Positions 34,413 to 41,448 of a stretch of DNA of 64,000 bases are shown piece after piece. The position numbers and the translations under genes are program-made. Numbering within the stretch: the first letter of the stretch is position 1; every line of letters begins with the position of its first letter. The notes below the pieces were generated by a model, which worked only from the letters and a program-made list of their open reading frames with translations, searched no databases and had not been told where the DNA came from. This DNA is from Hungatella hathewayi WAL-18680 (GTDB lineage Bacteria; Bacillota; Clostridia; Lachnospirales; Lachnospiraceae): positions 186,001-250,000 of the forward strand of contig NZ_JH379027.1 in NCBI RefSeq assembly GCF_000235505.1, written 5' to 3'.

Positions 34413-34892
34413 ATGAATCTTATATGGTATTGCTTTATGGGAATGACGGCGGTGGCAGACTTGATAAAACGGATGATACCTGGCTGGATGTTCTGGGGAT
34501 TTGGAGTTATCGGAGCGGCGGGCCGTATCATGGAGATGGTGTGGGGCAGCAGTGGGGATATGGCCGGTGGGCCGGATGCTGCGAGACGCCTTGTTGGAAT
34601 TGGATGCAGTGTGGCGGTGGGAGGAGCTCTTCTGGTGGTCAGCCGTCTGCTCCATGGCGATGTGGGGGAGGGGGACGGTCTGTTCTTTGTGGTCAGCGGG
34701 CTTTATGTGCCATGGAAGATAAATCTGGGGCTGTTGTGTTATGGGCTGATGTTCTGTTGTGGTTATGGAATGATGTTGATTATCTGGGGCGTTGTCAGGG
34801 GAGTTCCGGTTCGCAAAATGTGCATTCCATTTCTACCATTTGTGTCAATTGCGGCAATATTCATGAATATCAGTCATATGTGGCAATTATAA
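34413..34892 (+). CDS. Second A24 family prepilin peptidase
   Basis: A 159-aa polytopic membrane protein. It has the paired aspartates of the A24 family: Asp16 in AVADLIKRMIPGWMF (compare YDLREHRIPNWW in the first peptidase) and Asp88 in GEGDGLFFVVSGL, the GxGD motif. Four to five membrane helices. ATG 5 nt after GGGAGG, one base after the stop of the preceding gene. A second, diverged peptidase in the same operon may serve the pseudopilins rather than Flp; that is inference. Confidence 0.8.
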   Translation: MNLIWYCFMGMTAVADLIKRMIPGWMFWGFGVIGAAGRIMEMVWGSSGDMAGGPDAARRLVGIGCSVAVGGALLVVSRLLHGDVGEGDGLFFVVSGLYVPWKINLGLLCYGLMFCCGYGMMLIIWGVVRGVPVRKMCIPFLPFVSIAAIFMNISHMWQL

Positions 34893-34914
34893 GTGGCCGA
34901 TAAGGAGGAAGTAT

Positions 34915-35256
34915 ATGTCAGGAAAACGATATAAGGCCAGTTACACCGTGGAGGCGTCTTTTATCATGGCCATTGTGCTGAGCGTCATGGTATCCTTGAT
35001 TCAGTTTGCGTATCGGCAGTGCAGACAGACCAACGGAAACATGCGCCTTCAGGAAATGGTGGAGGTCCTGCGCCACAGGGAGACTATGCCGGGGGATTCC
35101 CTGGCGTTAGATACCGTTCCATATCAGATAGAAGCCGAGCGGGGGATGTCCCGCGTAAGTGGCCGCGTGGAGGGCGGAAACTGGAACCTTAATATAGAAA
35201 GTAACATCTATGAACCGGAAGAATTTATGCGTCTGTTGACGCTGGTACAGGAGTGA
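34915..35256 (+). CDS. TadE-like minor pseudopilin
   Basis: A 113-aa protein with a short basic leader and the TadE-type helix YTVEASFIMAIVLSVMVSLIQFAY, followed by a small extracytoplasmic domain. Start ATG after AAGGAGG. Probably processed by one of the operon's peptidases and placed at the pilus base or tip. Confidence 0.75.
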   Translation: MSGKRYKASYTVEASFIMAIVLSVMVSLIQFAYRQCRQTNGNMRLQEMVEVLRHRETMPGDSLALDTVPYQIEAERGMSRVSGRVEGGNWNLNIESNIYEPEEFMRLLTLVQE

Positions 35257-35258
35257 AT

Positions 35259-36011
35259 ATGGAGATAAGTTATAAACGGGAGATGAAACACAATTATCTG
35301 GTTATCGAGGGGGAGAGTACGGATAACAGCTATGAAGTGCGGATGATGGCCGATAATGTCATCGAGGGCCTGATGAAGTTCCGCGTCAAGCGGGTGGACA
35401 ATCAATGCTGCTACTGCTATGAAATCACGTCCAGACAACCCCTTAGCCGTCTGTTGGAAAACCGGTGTCTCAAAGCGGAGGAAGTCCGGATTCTGATTCT
35501 GGGGATGGCCAAAACACTGGGGAAGCTGGAAGAATATCTGCTTCGGGAAGAACAGATACTCCTCCAGCCGGAATATATCTACGTAGAGCCGGAGCGATTC
35601 TCCGTCGAGTTCTGCCTGATACCGGGCAGAATGAGTGACTTCCCTGCGGAGCTTGGAAAGCTGTTGGAGTATCTGCTTGGGAAGGTGGATTATCAGGATA
35701 AAGCCTGTGTCGTCATGACCTACGGCATGTACCGGGAGAGCCTGAAAGAAAACTATGGAATCGAGGATTTGTTAAAATTCCTGACAGGGGTGGCCGGACA
35801 GGAGACGGAAGAAGAGCGGGAAAACCAGCCAGGGTATCAATCAGAATATCAGTCGGAGTATTCATCGAAATACCAGTCAAAGTATCAACCGGAACCATCA
35901 CCGGTTATCCCATCAATAAAGTCAGTCAAGCCAGCTAAACCAGTTAAACCAATCAATCCATTGGAACCACCGGAAGAAAAAATAAAAAATTATCATGGAA
36001 GGAGTGGCTGA
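35259..36011 (+). CDS. DUF6382-type protein (N-terminal part of a DUF6382-FHA pair)
   Basis: A 250-aa cytoplasmic protein. Residues 1-190 resemble the DUF6382 domain (EMKHNYLVIEGESTDNSYEVRMMADNVIEGLMKFRVK...LLQPEYIYVEPE). A Tyr/Gln/Ser/Glu/Lys repeat linker and a Lys/Pro-rich stretch follow. The ATG at 35259 has AGGAG at 5-nt spacing; a GTG two codons earlier overlaps the previous stop and lacks spacing. The frame ends at TGA 36009-36011, soon after a run of six A. The -1 frame there continues without a stop into the FHA domain, so the natural product may be a DUF6382-FHA fusion. Confidence 0.7.
   Translation: MEISYKREMKHNYLVIEGESTDNSYEVRMMADNVIEGLMKFRVKRVDNQCCYCYEITSRQPLSRLLENRCLKAEEVRILILGMAKTLGKLEEYLLREEQILLQPEYIYVEPERFSVEFCLIPGRMSDFPAELGKLLEYLLGKVDYQDKACVVMTYGMYRESLKENYGIEDLLKFLTGVAGQETEEERENQPGYQSEYQSEYSSKYQSKYQPEPSPVIPSIKSVKPAKPVKPINPLEPPEEKIKNYHGRSG
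35835..35894 (+). repeat. Five 12-bp tandem repeats coding a Tyr-x-x-(Glu/Lys) linker
   Basis: Five in-frame 12-bp units encode YQSE-YQSE-YSSK-YQSK-YQPE. They are degenerate at third positions, so protein-level selection rather than recent slippage shapes them. The linker lies between the DUF6382 domain and the frame break. Confidence 0.85.
35984..35990 (+). promoter_or_regulatory. Candidate -1 slippery heptamer A-AAA-AAT
   Basis: In the DUF6382 frame the codons read ATA-AAA-AAT, which forms the heptamer A-AAA-AAT. A -1 shift here leads to KKLSWKEWLKQKFCQLRG and on into the FHA domain with no stop. The window for a shift is 35948-36011: there is a stop in the new frame at 35945-35947 and the zero-frame stop is at 36009-36011. 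A hairpin follows, GCTGA/TCAGC with inner CAGA/TCTG (36007-36029), 16 nt downstream. A GGAAG lies 7 nt upstream. A plain frameshift mutation is the alternative. Confidence 0.5.
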
Positions 36012-36100
36012 AGCAGAAATTCTGTCAGCTTCGAGGTGAAAAGAATGAGAAAATCCAGCAAAAAACAATTACGTCACAGGAGACAGAGCTTCCGTGGCAG

Positions 36101-36517
36101 ATGGTATTTGCCGATGAGCAGGTCCATGCTCCTGTCCCCCAGGACACAGAAAGCAGCCAGACACCAGGAAAATACGAGGAGCCAGAAGGCGCCAATACCG
36201 TGCTGCTTTACGACAAGGAGAAGAAACAGCTTCGCCGGCTGACCAGCCTGGAACCAGGTATCCCGGACATCGTCATAGCCTACTATCCATTCATCATCGG
36301 CAAACAGGAAAACCTGGTCGACTTTGTGATGGCCCAGGACACAGTCAGCCGCCTTCATCTTCGGATTGACGAAAAAGACGGCGTCTATCAGATAACCGAT
36401 CTAAATTCCACAAATGGCACAGGAGTAGCAGGAAGAATCCTGGAAAATAACGAGTCAACGGAGGTACATCCGGGGGACGAGGTTACGGTGGCTGGAATGC
36501 GGTTTAAATTTGGATAA
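36101..36517 (+). CDS. FHA-domain protein (C-terminal part of the DUF6382-FHA pair)
   Basis: FHA domains bind phosphothreonine. The core motifs are present: YYPFIIGKQENLVDF (Gly-Lys for the usual Gly-Arg), the Ser-Arg-x-His of DTVSRLHLRI, and LNSTNGTGVAG. The first ATG in this frame is 36101 (MVFADEQ), with no ribosome binding site. The frame is open upstream to 35948, overlapping the DUF6382 gene, which argues that the domain is made by frameshifting or was one gene with it. The 3' terminal 84 bp is repeated at 37151-37234. Confidence 0.75.
   Translation: MVFADEQVHAPVPQDTESSQTPGKYEEPEGANTVLLYDKEKKQLRRLTSLEPGIPDIVIAYYPFIIGKQENLVDFVMAQDTVSRLHLRIDEKDGVYQITDLNSTNGTGVAGRILENNESTEVHPGDEVTVAGMRFKFG
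36434..36517 (+). repeat. 84-bp repeat, copy 1 (3' end of the FHA gene)
   Basis: Direct repeat of 37151-37234 with 5 differences in 84 (about 94% identity); the last 45 or so bases are identical. It encodes the last 27 residues and stop of the FHA protein. Confidence 0.95.
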
Positions 36518-36565
36518 ATATTTTGCAGCAATAAAACTGTAATATTTATCAGGAAGGATATATGA

Positions 36566-37099
36566 TTGAGAAAAGACAGAAACATAAACACTATTATTGA
36601 TGCGGATGGAAATAAACTTGTTCTTATTAATGATATTCGTTTCAAAGGAAAGAGAAAAATAGACTGGGAAAGCGTGAAGTTATATCTCAAAGAATATGTT
36701 GGCGCTTATTATGAGATAGCAGAGAGTTCCGAAATTATTTATATTGGGAGTGAATTTCCCGAAGAATTTACGGAATCGGAAAGCAGGAAAGCCCTGATGG
36801 GGGCTAATGCAAAAGCTAAGGCGAACGCATCGACAGCAATTCCTGAATTAATTCAGATTGCAACCAACCCTTCTTATGAGAAGAACCGGAAGTCAAAGCA
36901 TTTCAAAAAAGCTAAAAATGGCTGGTACAAGTATGATATACGATTTGCATTACCCATTTATGAAAATGAAATATTGGTTAGATACAATGTATTTAATGCA
37001 AGATTGCTTGTAAATCATGCGGAGAATGGAAAACGGTACTTGTATGATATTTTGGCAGTAAAAAAAGAAACGAGCAGGCCACAACAATCAGTGTGGTGA
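36566..37099 (+). CDS. Hypothetical cargo protein, possible phage/toxin-type domain
   Basis: A 177-aa protein starting at TTG 36566, 7 nt after AGGAAGGA. The C-terminal part (WYKYDIRFALPIYENEILVRYNVFNARLLV...GKRYLYDILAVKKETSRPQ) resembles, from memory, modules found in orphan phage- and toxin-like proteins of Lachnospiraceae (PBECR/MuF-associated type). The middle is rich in Ala/Lys (GANAKAKANAS). Codon use and surrounding DNA are clearly more AT-rich than the Tad genes, a sign of transfer. It is bracketed by two copies of the FHA gene's 3' end. Function not established. Confidence 0.6.
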   Translation: MRKDRNINTIIDADGNKLVLINDIRFKGKRKIDWESVKLYLKEYVGAYYEIAESSEIIYIGSEFPEEFTESESRKALMGANAKAKANASTAIPELIQIATNPSYEKNRKSKHFKKAKNGWYKYDIRFALPIYENEILVRYNVFNARLLVNHAENGKRYLYDILAVKKETSRPQQSVW

Positions 37100-37150
37100 A
37101 AACCCATTTCTTACGATTAGAATAATACAAATGATTTAATTTGTCAATAA

Positions 37151-37234
37151 AGAATCCTAGAAAATAATGAGTCAACGGAGGTCTATCCTGGGGACGAGGT
37201 TACGGTGGCTGGAATGCGGTTTAAATTTGGATAA
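37151..37234 (+). repeat. 84-bp repeat, copy 2 (orphan FHA 3' end)
   Basis: A detached copy of the FHA gene's 3' end, with no start or body. Of its five differences from copy 1, most are synonymous: the encoded peptides differ only His to Tyr. That suggests it came from a diverged homologue rather than a fresh duplication. It marks the right border of the insertion. Confidence 0.9.
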
Positions 37235-37237
37235 TAC

Positions 37238-37266
37238 TTAACAAAAGTGAAAACTTATGATAGAAT
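37238..37266 (+). promoter_or_regulatory. Promoter of the rhomboid gene
   Basis: TTAACA (37238-37243), 17-nt spacer, TAGAAT (37261-37266), one mismatch in each box. It starts 4 nt after the orphan FHA tail, so the native downstream unit begins right at the insertion border. Confidence 0.7.
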
Positions 37267-37291
37267 AGGTACGTTAAGAAGGAGTTGCCGA

Positions 37292-37912
37292 ATGGGATAT
37301 AGAGACTCGAAAAAAACAGCTTATATCAACATTTTGTTGATTGCCATTAATGTACTTTATTTTATCTTTCTGGAGATGACAGGCTCCAGCGAGAATTCCT
37401 TGTTTATGATTCAGCATGGGGCGATGTATGAACCTCTTGTGACGGAGAACGGGGAGTACTACCGCCTTCTGACTTCTATTTTTATGCATTTTGGAATCAA
37501 CCATATTGTCAATAATATGTTGATGCTTTTTATACTGGGAGATAATATGGAGCGGGCTTTGGGCCATATCAAATATCTCTTTTTTTATCTGATATGCGGA
37601 GTCGGCGCCAATATTGCGTCCATGACAGTGAATGTCATGAACAAGGAACTTGTGGTGTCCGCAGGAGCGTCGGGGGCTATTTTTGGTGTGATTGGCGGTC
37701 TGCTGTATGCGGTGGCTGTGAATCATGGCCGGCTGGAAGATTTGAGTACCAGACAGCTGGTTGTCGTTATTTTGTGTTCTCTGTACTTTGGCTTTACCAG
37801 TGGGGGCGTGGACAACGTGGCCCACATTGCAGGTCTGCTCATAGGCATCGTTATGGCGATGTTATTATATAGAAAACCAAAACCGGTCTATGAGGATAGA
37901 TTATGGGAGTAA
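37292..37912 (+). CDS. Rhomboid family intramembrane serine protease
   Basis: A 206-aa, six-helix intramembrane protease. The catalytic Ser127 is in SAGASGAIFGVIGG and His178 in DNVAHIAGLLIG, forming the dyad. MHFGINHIVNNMLMLF in helix 2 supplies the oxyanion-site His/Asn. Start ATG 7 nt after AAGGAG. It cleaves membrane proteins within the bilayer; substrate unknown. Confidence 0.93.
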   Translation: MGYRDSKKTAYINILLIAINVLYFIFLEMTGSSENSLFMIQHGAMYEPLVTENGEYYRLLTSIFMHFGINHIVNNMLMLFILGDNMERALGHIKYLFFYLICGVGANIASMTVNVMNKELVVSAGASGAIFGVIGGLLYAVAVNHGRLEDLSTRQLVVVILCSLYFGFTSGGVDNVAHIAGLLIGIVMAMLLYRKPKPVYEDRLWE

Positions 37913-37940
37913 TGTTAATGTAGAGAGAGGAGGGAGAAAC

Positions 37941-38363
37941 ATGAAAAAAGACGATTGTATTTTTTGCAAAATTGCCAACGGCGTTATCGGTTCCACTACG
38001 GTTTATGAAGATGAAGATTTCCGTGTGATTCTGGACTTAAGTCCCGCATCGCCCGGCCACGCTTTAATCTTGCCCAAAGAGCATTTTGATGATGTGTGCC
38101 AGCTAGAGGAAGCAGTTGCACAGAAGGTACTGCCACTTGCGGCCAGAATTGGGGAGGCCATGAAAGAGGCGCTGCATTGTGATGGATTTAATCTGGTTCA
38201 AAATAATGGTGAAGCTGCCGGACAGACGGTGAAGCATTTTCACATGCATGTCATACCGAGGTATGAAAACTCCGGTAAGAAGATAGTGACATGGGACCCG
38301 GGGGAAGCCACTCAGGAAGAGAGGGAGGCCCAGGGAGACGCCATTAGACGTGCATTAAAATAA
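37941..38363 (+). CDS. HIT family protein
   Basis: A 140-aa nucleotide hydrolase/transferase of the Hint/HIT group. The histidine triad is VKHFHMHVIPRY. A C-x-x-C pair near the start (DDCIFCKIA) is typical of the Hint branch and may bind zinc. Start ATG after GGAGGGAGAAAC. It probably hydrolyses AMP-linked substrates. Confidence 0.95.
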   Translation: MKKDDCIFCKIANGVIGSTTVYEDEDFRVILDLSPASPGHALILPKEHFDDVCQLEEAVAQKVLPLAARIGEAMKEALHCDGFNLVQNNGEAAGQTVKHFHMHVIPRYENSGKKIVTWDPGEATQEEREAQGDAIRRALK

Positions 38364-38378
38364 AAGCAGGAGAACGCA

Positions 38379-38915
38379 ATGCAGCAAGATAGAGATGAGC
38401 TGCTGCGAGCCATGTACGAGGAATATCAGGGAACGCTTCGTAGAGCGACTAAGAATTACGGAGTACCTGATGGCTATGTAGATGATATTGTACAGGAGAC
38501 ATTCGTGGCCTATTTCAGCCATTATTCGTTAGAATGGACGGATGCGCAGAAGAAAGCCATGTTAATGACGATACTAAAGAATAAGTGTACGGATTATTTC
38601 CGCAGGAACAAACACTATGACTGTGTCAGCATGGATACAGAGGTATTTGATGAGACGGATGTGTTGTCACAGTATGTAACAAGTGACACTTTAGAGAAAA
38701 TACTGGTTGATGAAACACTGAGAGAAGTCCGAGAGACGATTATGAATATGAAGGATGACTGGCGGGAGATTGCGGTTCTTCATCTCATTGAACAACGTCC
38801 GCTGTCGGAAGTATGTCAGATTCTGGATTTGAAGTCAAGCGTATGCAGGATGAGGTTATCCAGAATCCGAAAATACTTAAGGGAGCGATTTAATTCAAAA
38901 CGTTATCATCCCTGA
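38379..38915 (+). CDS. ECF-type sigma-70 family RNA polymerase sigma factor
   Basis: A 178-aa alternative sigma factor with region 2 (GYVDDIVQETFVAYFSHYS...ILKNKCTDYFRRNK) and region 4 (WREIAVLHLIEQRPLSEVCQILDLKSSVCRMRLSRIRKYLRE). ATG after CAGGAG. Its stop overlaps the end of inverted murG by 10 nt. The DUF4367 membrane protein at 40084, beyond murG, is a plausible partner; such pairs are usually adjacent. The regulon is unknown. Confidence 0.9.
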   Translation: MQQDRDELLRAMYEEYQGTLRRATKNYGVPDGYVDDIVQETFVAYFSHYSLEWTDAQKKAMLMTILKNKCTDYFRRNKHYDCVSMDTEVFDETDVLSQYVTSDTLEKILVDETLREVRETIMNMKDDWREIAVLHLIEQRPLSEVCQILDLKSSVCRMRLSRIRKYLRERFNSKRYHP

Positions 38916-39976
38916 TTGGCGTAGGATTCTATCAGCTCGATGACGGTTTCGACTGCATTGGTGAGAGAACTCTGCTCCATGTTGTGAATGTGTGCAGCTC
39001 TATTCTCATAGGTTTCCTGGATTGCCTGATAAAGGGCATCATCGGATAACTGCTCTTCCTCAATCACTGTACTAAAGCCCTGTTTCCGGAAGGATTCGGC
39101 GTTCAGAATCTGGTCGCCACGGCTGGCTGCAGCAGATAATGGAATTAAGATATTTGGCTTGCGCAGGGCCAGGATTTCACAGATAGAGTTTGCGCCCGCT
39201 CTTGATATGACGATATCAGACGCGGCAAACAGATGGCGCAGCGGTGCGTCAACGTATTCGTATTGGACATAACCTTTTGTTCCAATCAGGCTTTCGTCCA
39301 GATTGCCTTTTCCGCAGATGTGTACCACCTGATAATCCGGCAGAAGCCGGGGCAGCAGGCTGCGCACAGCGTTATTGACAGTCACGGAACCGAGGCTGCC
39401 TCCGATGATGAGAATCACCGGTTTGTCGGCTGACAGATGGGCATACTGAAGCCCGGACAGACGGTCACCCTGTAACAGTTCCGCACGGATGGGGGAACCG
39501 GTCAGCACGGCTTTGTCTTCCGGAAGATATTTTAGTGTCTCCGGGAAATTACAGCATACTTTTTTGGCGGATGGAATGCAGAGTTTATTCGCCAGACCTG
39601 GAGTCATATCGGATTCGTGAATGATAGTAGGGATGCGGTAGTGTTTTGCGGCAAGAACCACAGGGACCGCAACAAAGCCGCCCTTGGAGAAGACCACGTC
39701 AGGTTTATATTTTTTCATCAATCTGAGCGCTTCTCCGTATCCTTTTACCACACGGAGCGGGTCTGAGAAGTTTTTGATATCGAAATAGCGGCGGAGTTTG
39801 CCGGAGGAGATGCCATCATATGGAATACCGGCTCCCTCGATTAATTTCCGCTCGATGCCCTGGTAAGAGCCGATATAGTGAATCTCGTAGTCAAGTTCCT
39901 GTAAAGAAGGAATCAAAGCCAGATTCGGGGTAACATGACCGGCAGTTCCTCCGCCGGTGAGAATGATTTTTTTCAT
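38906..39976 (-). CDS. murG: UDP-GlcNAc:lipid I GlcNAc transferase
   Basis: Adds GlcNAc to lipid I to make lipid II on the inner face of the membrane. The 356-aa GT-B enzyme has the N-terminal GGGTAGHVTPNLALIPSL loop, FSKGGFVAVPVVLAA, and the C-terminal GGSLGSVTVNNAV. The ATG at 39974-39976 has GGGAGG upstream; the longer in-frame form to 40228 runs into the neighbour's DNA. It stands apart from any division/cell-wall cluster and is inverted relative to flanking genes. Confidence 0.93.
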   Translation of the reverse strand: MKKIILTGGGTAGHVTPNLALIPSLQELDYEIHYIGSYQGIERKLIEGAGIPYDGISSGKLRRYFDIKNFSDPLRVVKGYGEALRLMKKYKPDVVFSKGGFVAVPVVLAAKHYRIPTIIHESDMTPGLANKLCIPSAKKVCCNFPETLKYLPEDKAVLTGSPIRAELLQGDRLSGLQYAHLSADKPVILIIGGSLGSVTVNNAVRSLLPRLLPDYQVVHICGKGNLDESLIGTKGYVQYEYVDAPLRHLFAASDIVISRAGANSICEILALRKPNILIPLSAAASRGDQILNAESFRKQGFSTVIEEEQLSDDALYQAIQETYENRAAHIHNMEQSSLTNAVETVIELIESYANQG

Positions 39977-40083
39977 GATGCTGCCTCCCGTGTTTAATAG
40001 TGTATCTACTATATATAATACTAAGCAATCCGGTATAAATGTCAACCCCAAACAGATGGAAATAAAACCAGACGAGGTGTCTT

Positions 40084-40866
40084 TTGAAAGAAACAGGAAA
40101 AAATCAAGAAATTGACAATTTAATAGAAGAAGAGATGAGAAATGCGTTTGGTTATGGAAGTGAGAAACTGATTGCAGATTTTGATGCCGCCGCCGAGCAG
40201 ATGGACGAGTCCGACTGCACGCCGCCAAAAGGAGAGTTCGAAAGAATTGTTGCCAGGGTGGATGAGATAGAGGCGGAGGAGAAGAAATCTTCGAAAAAGG
40301 TTGTGCGGCTGAGACGGGTTGGGAAAGTTGGATTGCTGGTTGCGATATTGGGATGCGTGTTGATGGGGACTGGAATTGGGGCTAGTGGGAAGAGGGCGTA
40401 TGAGTATGAACTTAGGGCTTCTAATCAAGGAAAAAGTTATGTATGGAATAATACGGAAAATTTAGAACCAATATATGAAGTTGAAGAGGCATATCAGAAA
40501 ATAAAAGATGAATTGGGAGTAGATGTACTTAGATTAGTATATATTCCAGAAAAGATGGAATTAAGTAATTTGATATTGGGTGATGGATATACACGAATGG
40601 ATTTTACGTGTGACGAAAACTATATCTATTTTATACAATCACAATACCCTGTTGAAAATTCTGGAAATACAGCTACGGACTGTGAAAAAGTGAAAACGGT
40701 TTATAACAAAGCGTTAAAATTAAATTTATTGATTAAGAAAAATTCCATATCTGATAACAGAGTGGAGTATTTCACAGAGTTTACCATAGATAAAACTTAT
40801 TATTATTTAATTGGTGTAATTAGTGAAGAAGAATTTGAAGATATACTTATAAAAATAAATCACTAG
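40084..40866 (+). CDS. DUF4367-type membrane protein (anti-sigma-like)
   Basis: A 260-aa protein starting at TTG 40084 after GAGGTG. The N-terminal 75 residues are acidic and cytoplasmic (the part that would hold a sigma factor), one membrane helix follows (VGLLVAILGCVLMGTGIGAS), then an extracytoplasmic DUF4367-like domain. There is a clear drop in GC within the gene: the part before about 40430 has normal composition, the rest is AT-rich and continues into the next gene. The role as partner of the ECF sigma factor is inferred. Confidence 0.6.
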   Translation: MKETGKNQEIDNLIEEEMRNAFGYGSEKLIADFDAAAEQMDESDCTPPKGEFERIVARVDEIEAEEKKSSKKVVRLRRVGKVGLLVAILGCVLMGTGIGASGKRAYEYELRASNQGKSYVWNNTENLEPIYEVEEAYQKIKDELGVDVLRLVYIPEKMELSNLILGDGYTRMDFTCDENYIYFIQSQYPVENSGNTATDCEKVKTVYNKALKLNLLIKKNSISDNRVEYFTEFTIDKTYYYLIGVISEEEFEDILIKINH

Positions 40867-40896
40867 GATTGTATATTATTATGGGGGATAATACAA

Positions 40897-41430
40897 ATGA
40901 ATAAAATAATTTCTAAAGTTATTAGTGCATGTTTAGTTATTAGTTGCCTTTTTACGATGACATCATATGCTGCAACTGGGAAAAACGGAAATTTACATGT
41001 TCCACCTACAAATACTAAGTTATTAACAAATGGACAAACATACTCAGAAGATACCACGCAAGCATTGCAAAGGGGGTCGATACTTGCTGCGAGTGTTTTG
41101 AATATTTCAAATGCGGGTGGCGGAGAAATTGGAATATTGGCAGATACCATGTGTCATGTAGATGTAGATGCAATTTATGTGACAATATATTTGGACTGTT
41201 ATAATGAGGAAACAGATAAATGGTCAAATAAAAGGGTTTATCAATTTGAGTTTACACCAGAAGATACTCCAGACGGGAAATTACATGCTATGTTGATTAA
41301 TTTCCATGAAACAGAGCAGGAGCCTGGTCATTATTATCGGTTATGGGCATACCATGAAGTTGAGAAAAATGGTGTATGGGAAACAATGAGAACGGCTACC
41401 GACGGCGTCTTAATCACCAGCACCCCATAA
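40897..41430 (+). CDS. Secreted hypothetical protein (DUF6147-like)
   Basis: A 177-aa protein with a Sec signal peptide (KVISACLVISCLFTMTSYAA, cut after Ala-Ala-likely) and a small beta-rich domain (CHVDVDAIYVTIYLDCYNE...GHYYRLWAYHEVEKNG). The end, TATDGVLITS, matches what I recall of DUF6147 proteins in Lachnospiraceae. Start ATG after GGGGGATAATACAA. The DNA is AT-rich compared with neighbours, so it may be acquired. Function unknown. Confidence 0.6.
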   Translation: MNKIISKVISACLVISCLFTMTSYAATGKNGNLHVPPTNTKLLTNGQTYSEDTTQALQRGSILAASVLNISNAGGGEIGILADTMCHVDVDAIYVTIYLDCYNEETDKWSNKRVYQFEFTPEDTPDGKLHAMLINFHETEQEPGHYYRLWAYHEVEKNGVWETMRTATDGVLITSTP

Positions 41431-41448
41431 AAAAGGAGAACACAATCA

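Noticed and set aside
36036-36242. A short basic ORF beginning MRKSSKKQLRHRR between DUF6382 and FHA
   Set aside because: It lies in a third frame across the DUF6382-FHA junction; the -1 frame there matches the FHA protein far better.
39977-40228. N-terminal extension of murG
   Set aside because: MurG sequence begins at MKKIILTGGGTAGH with a good ribosome binding site; the extension is antisense to the DUF4367 gene.
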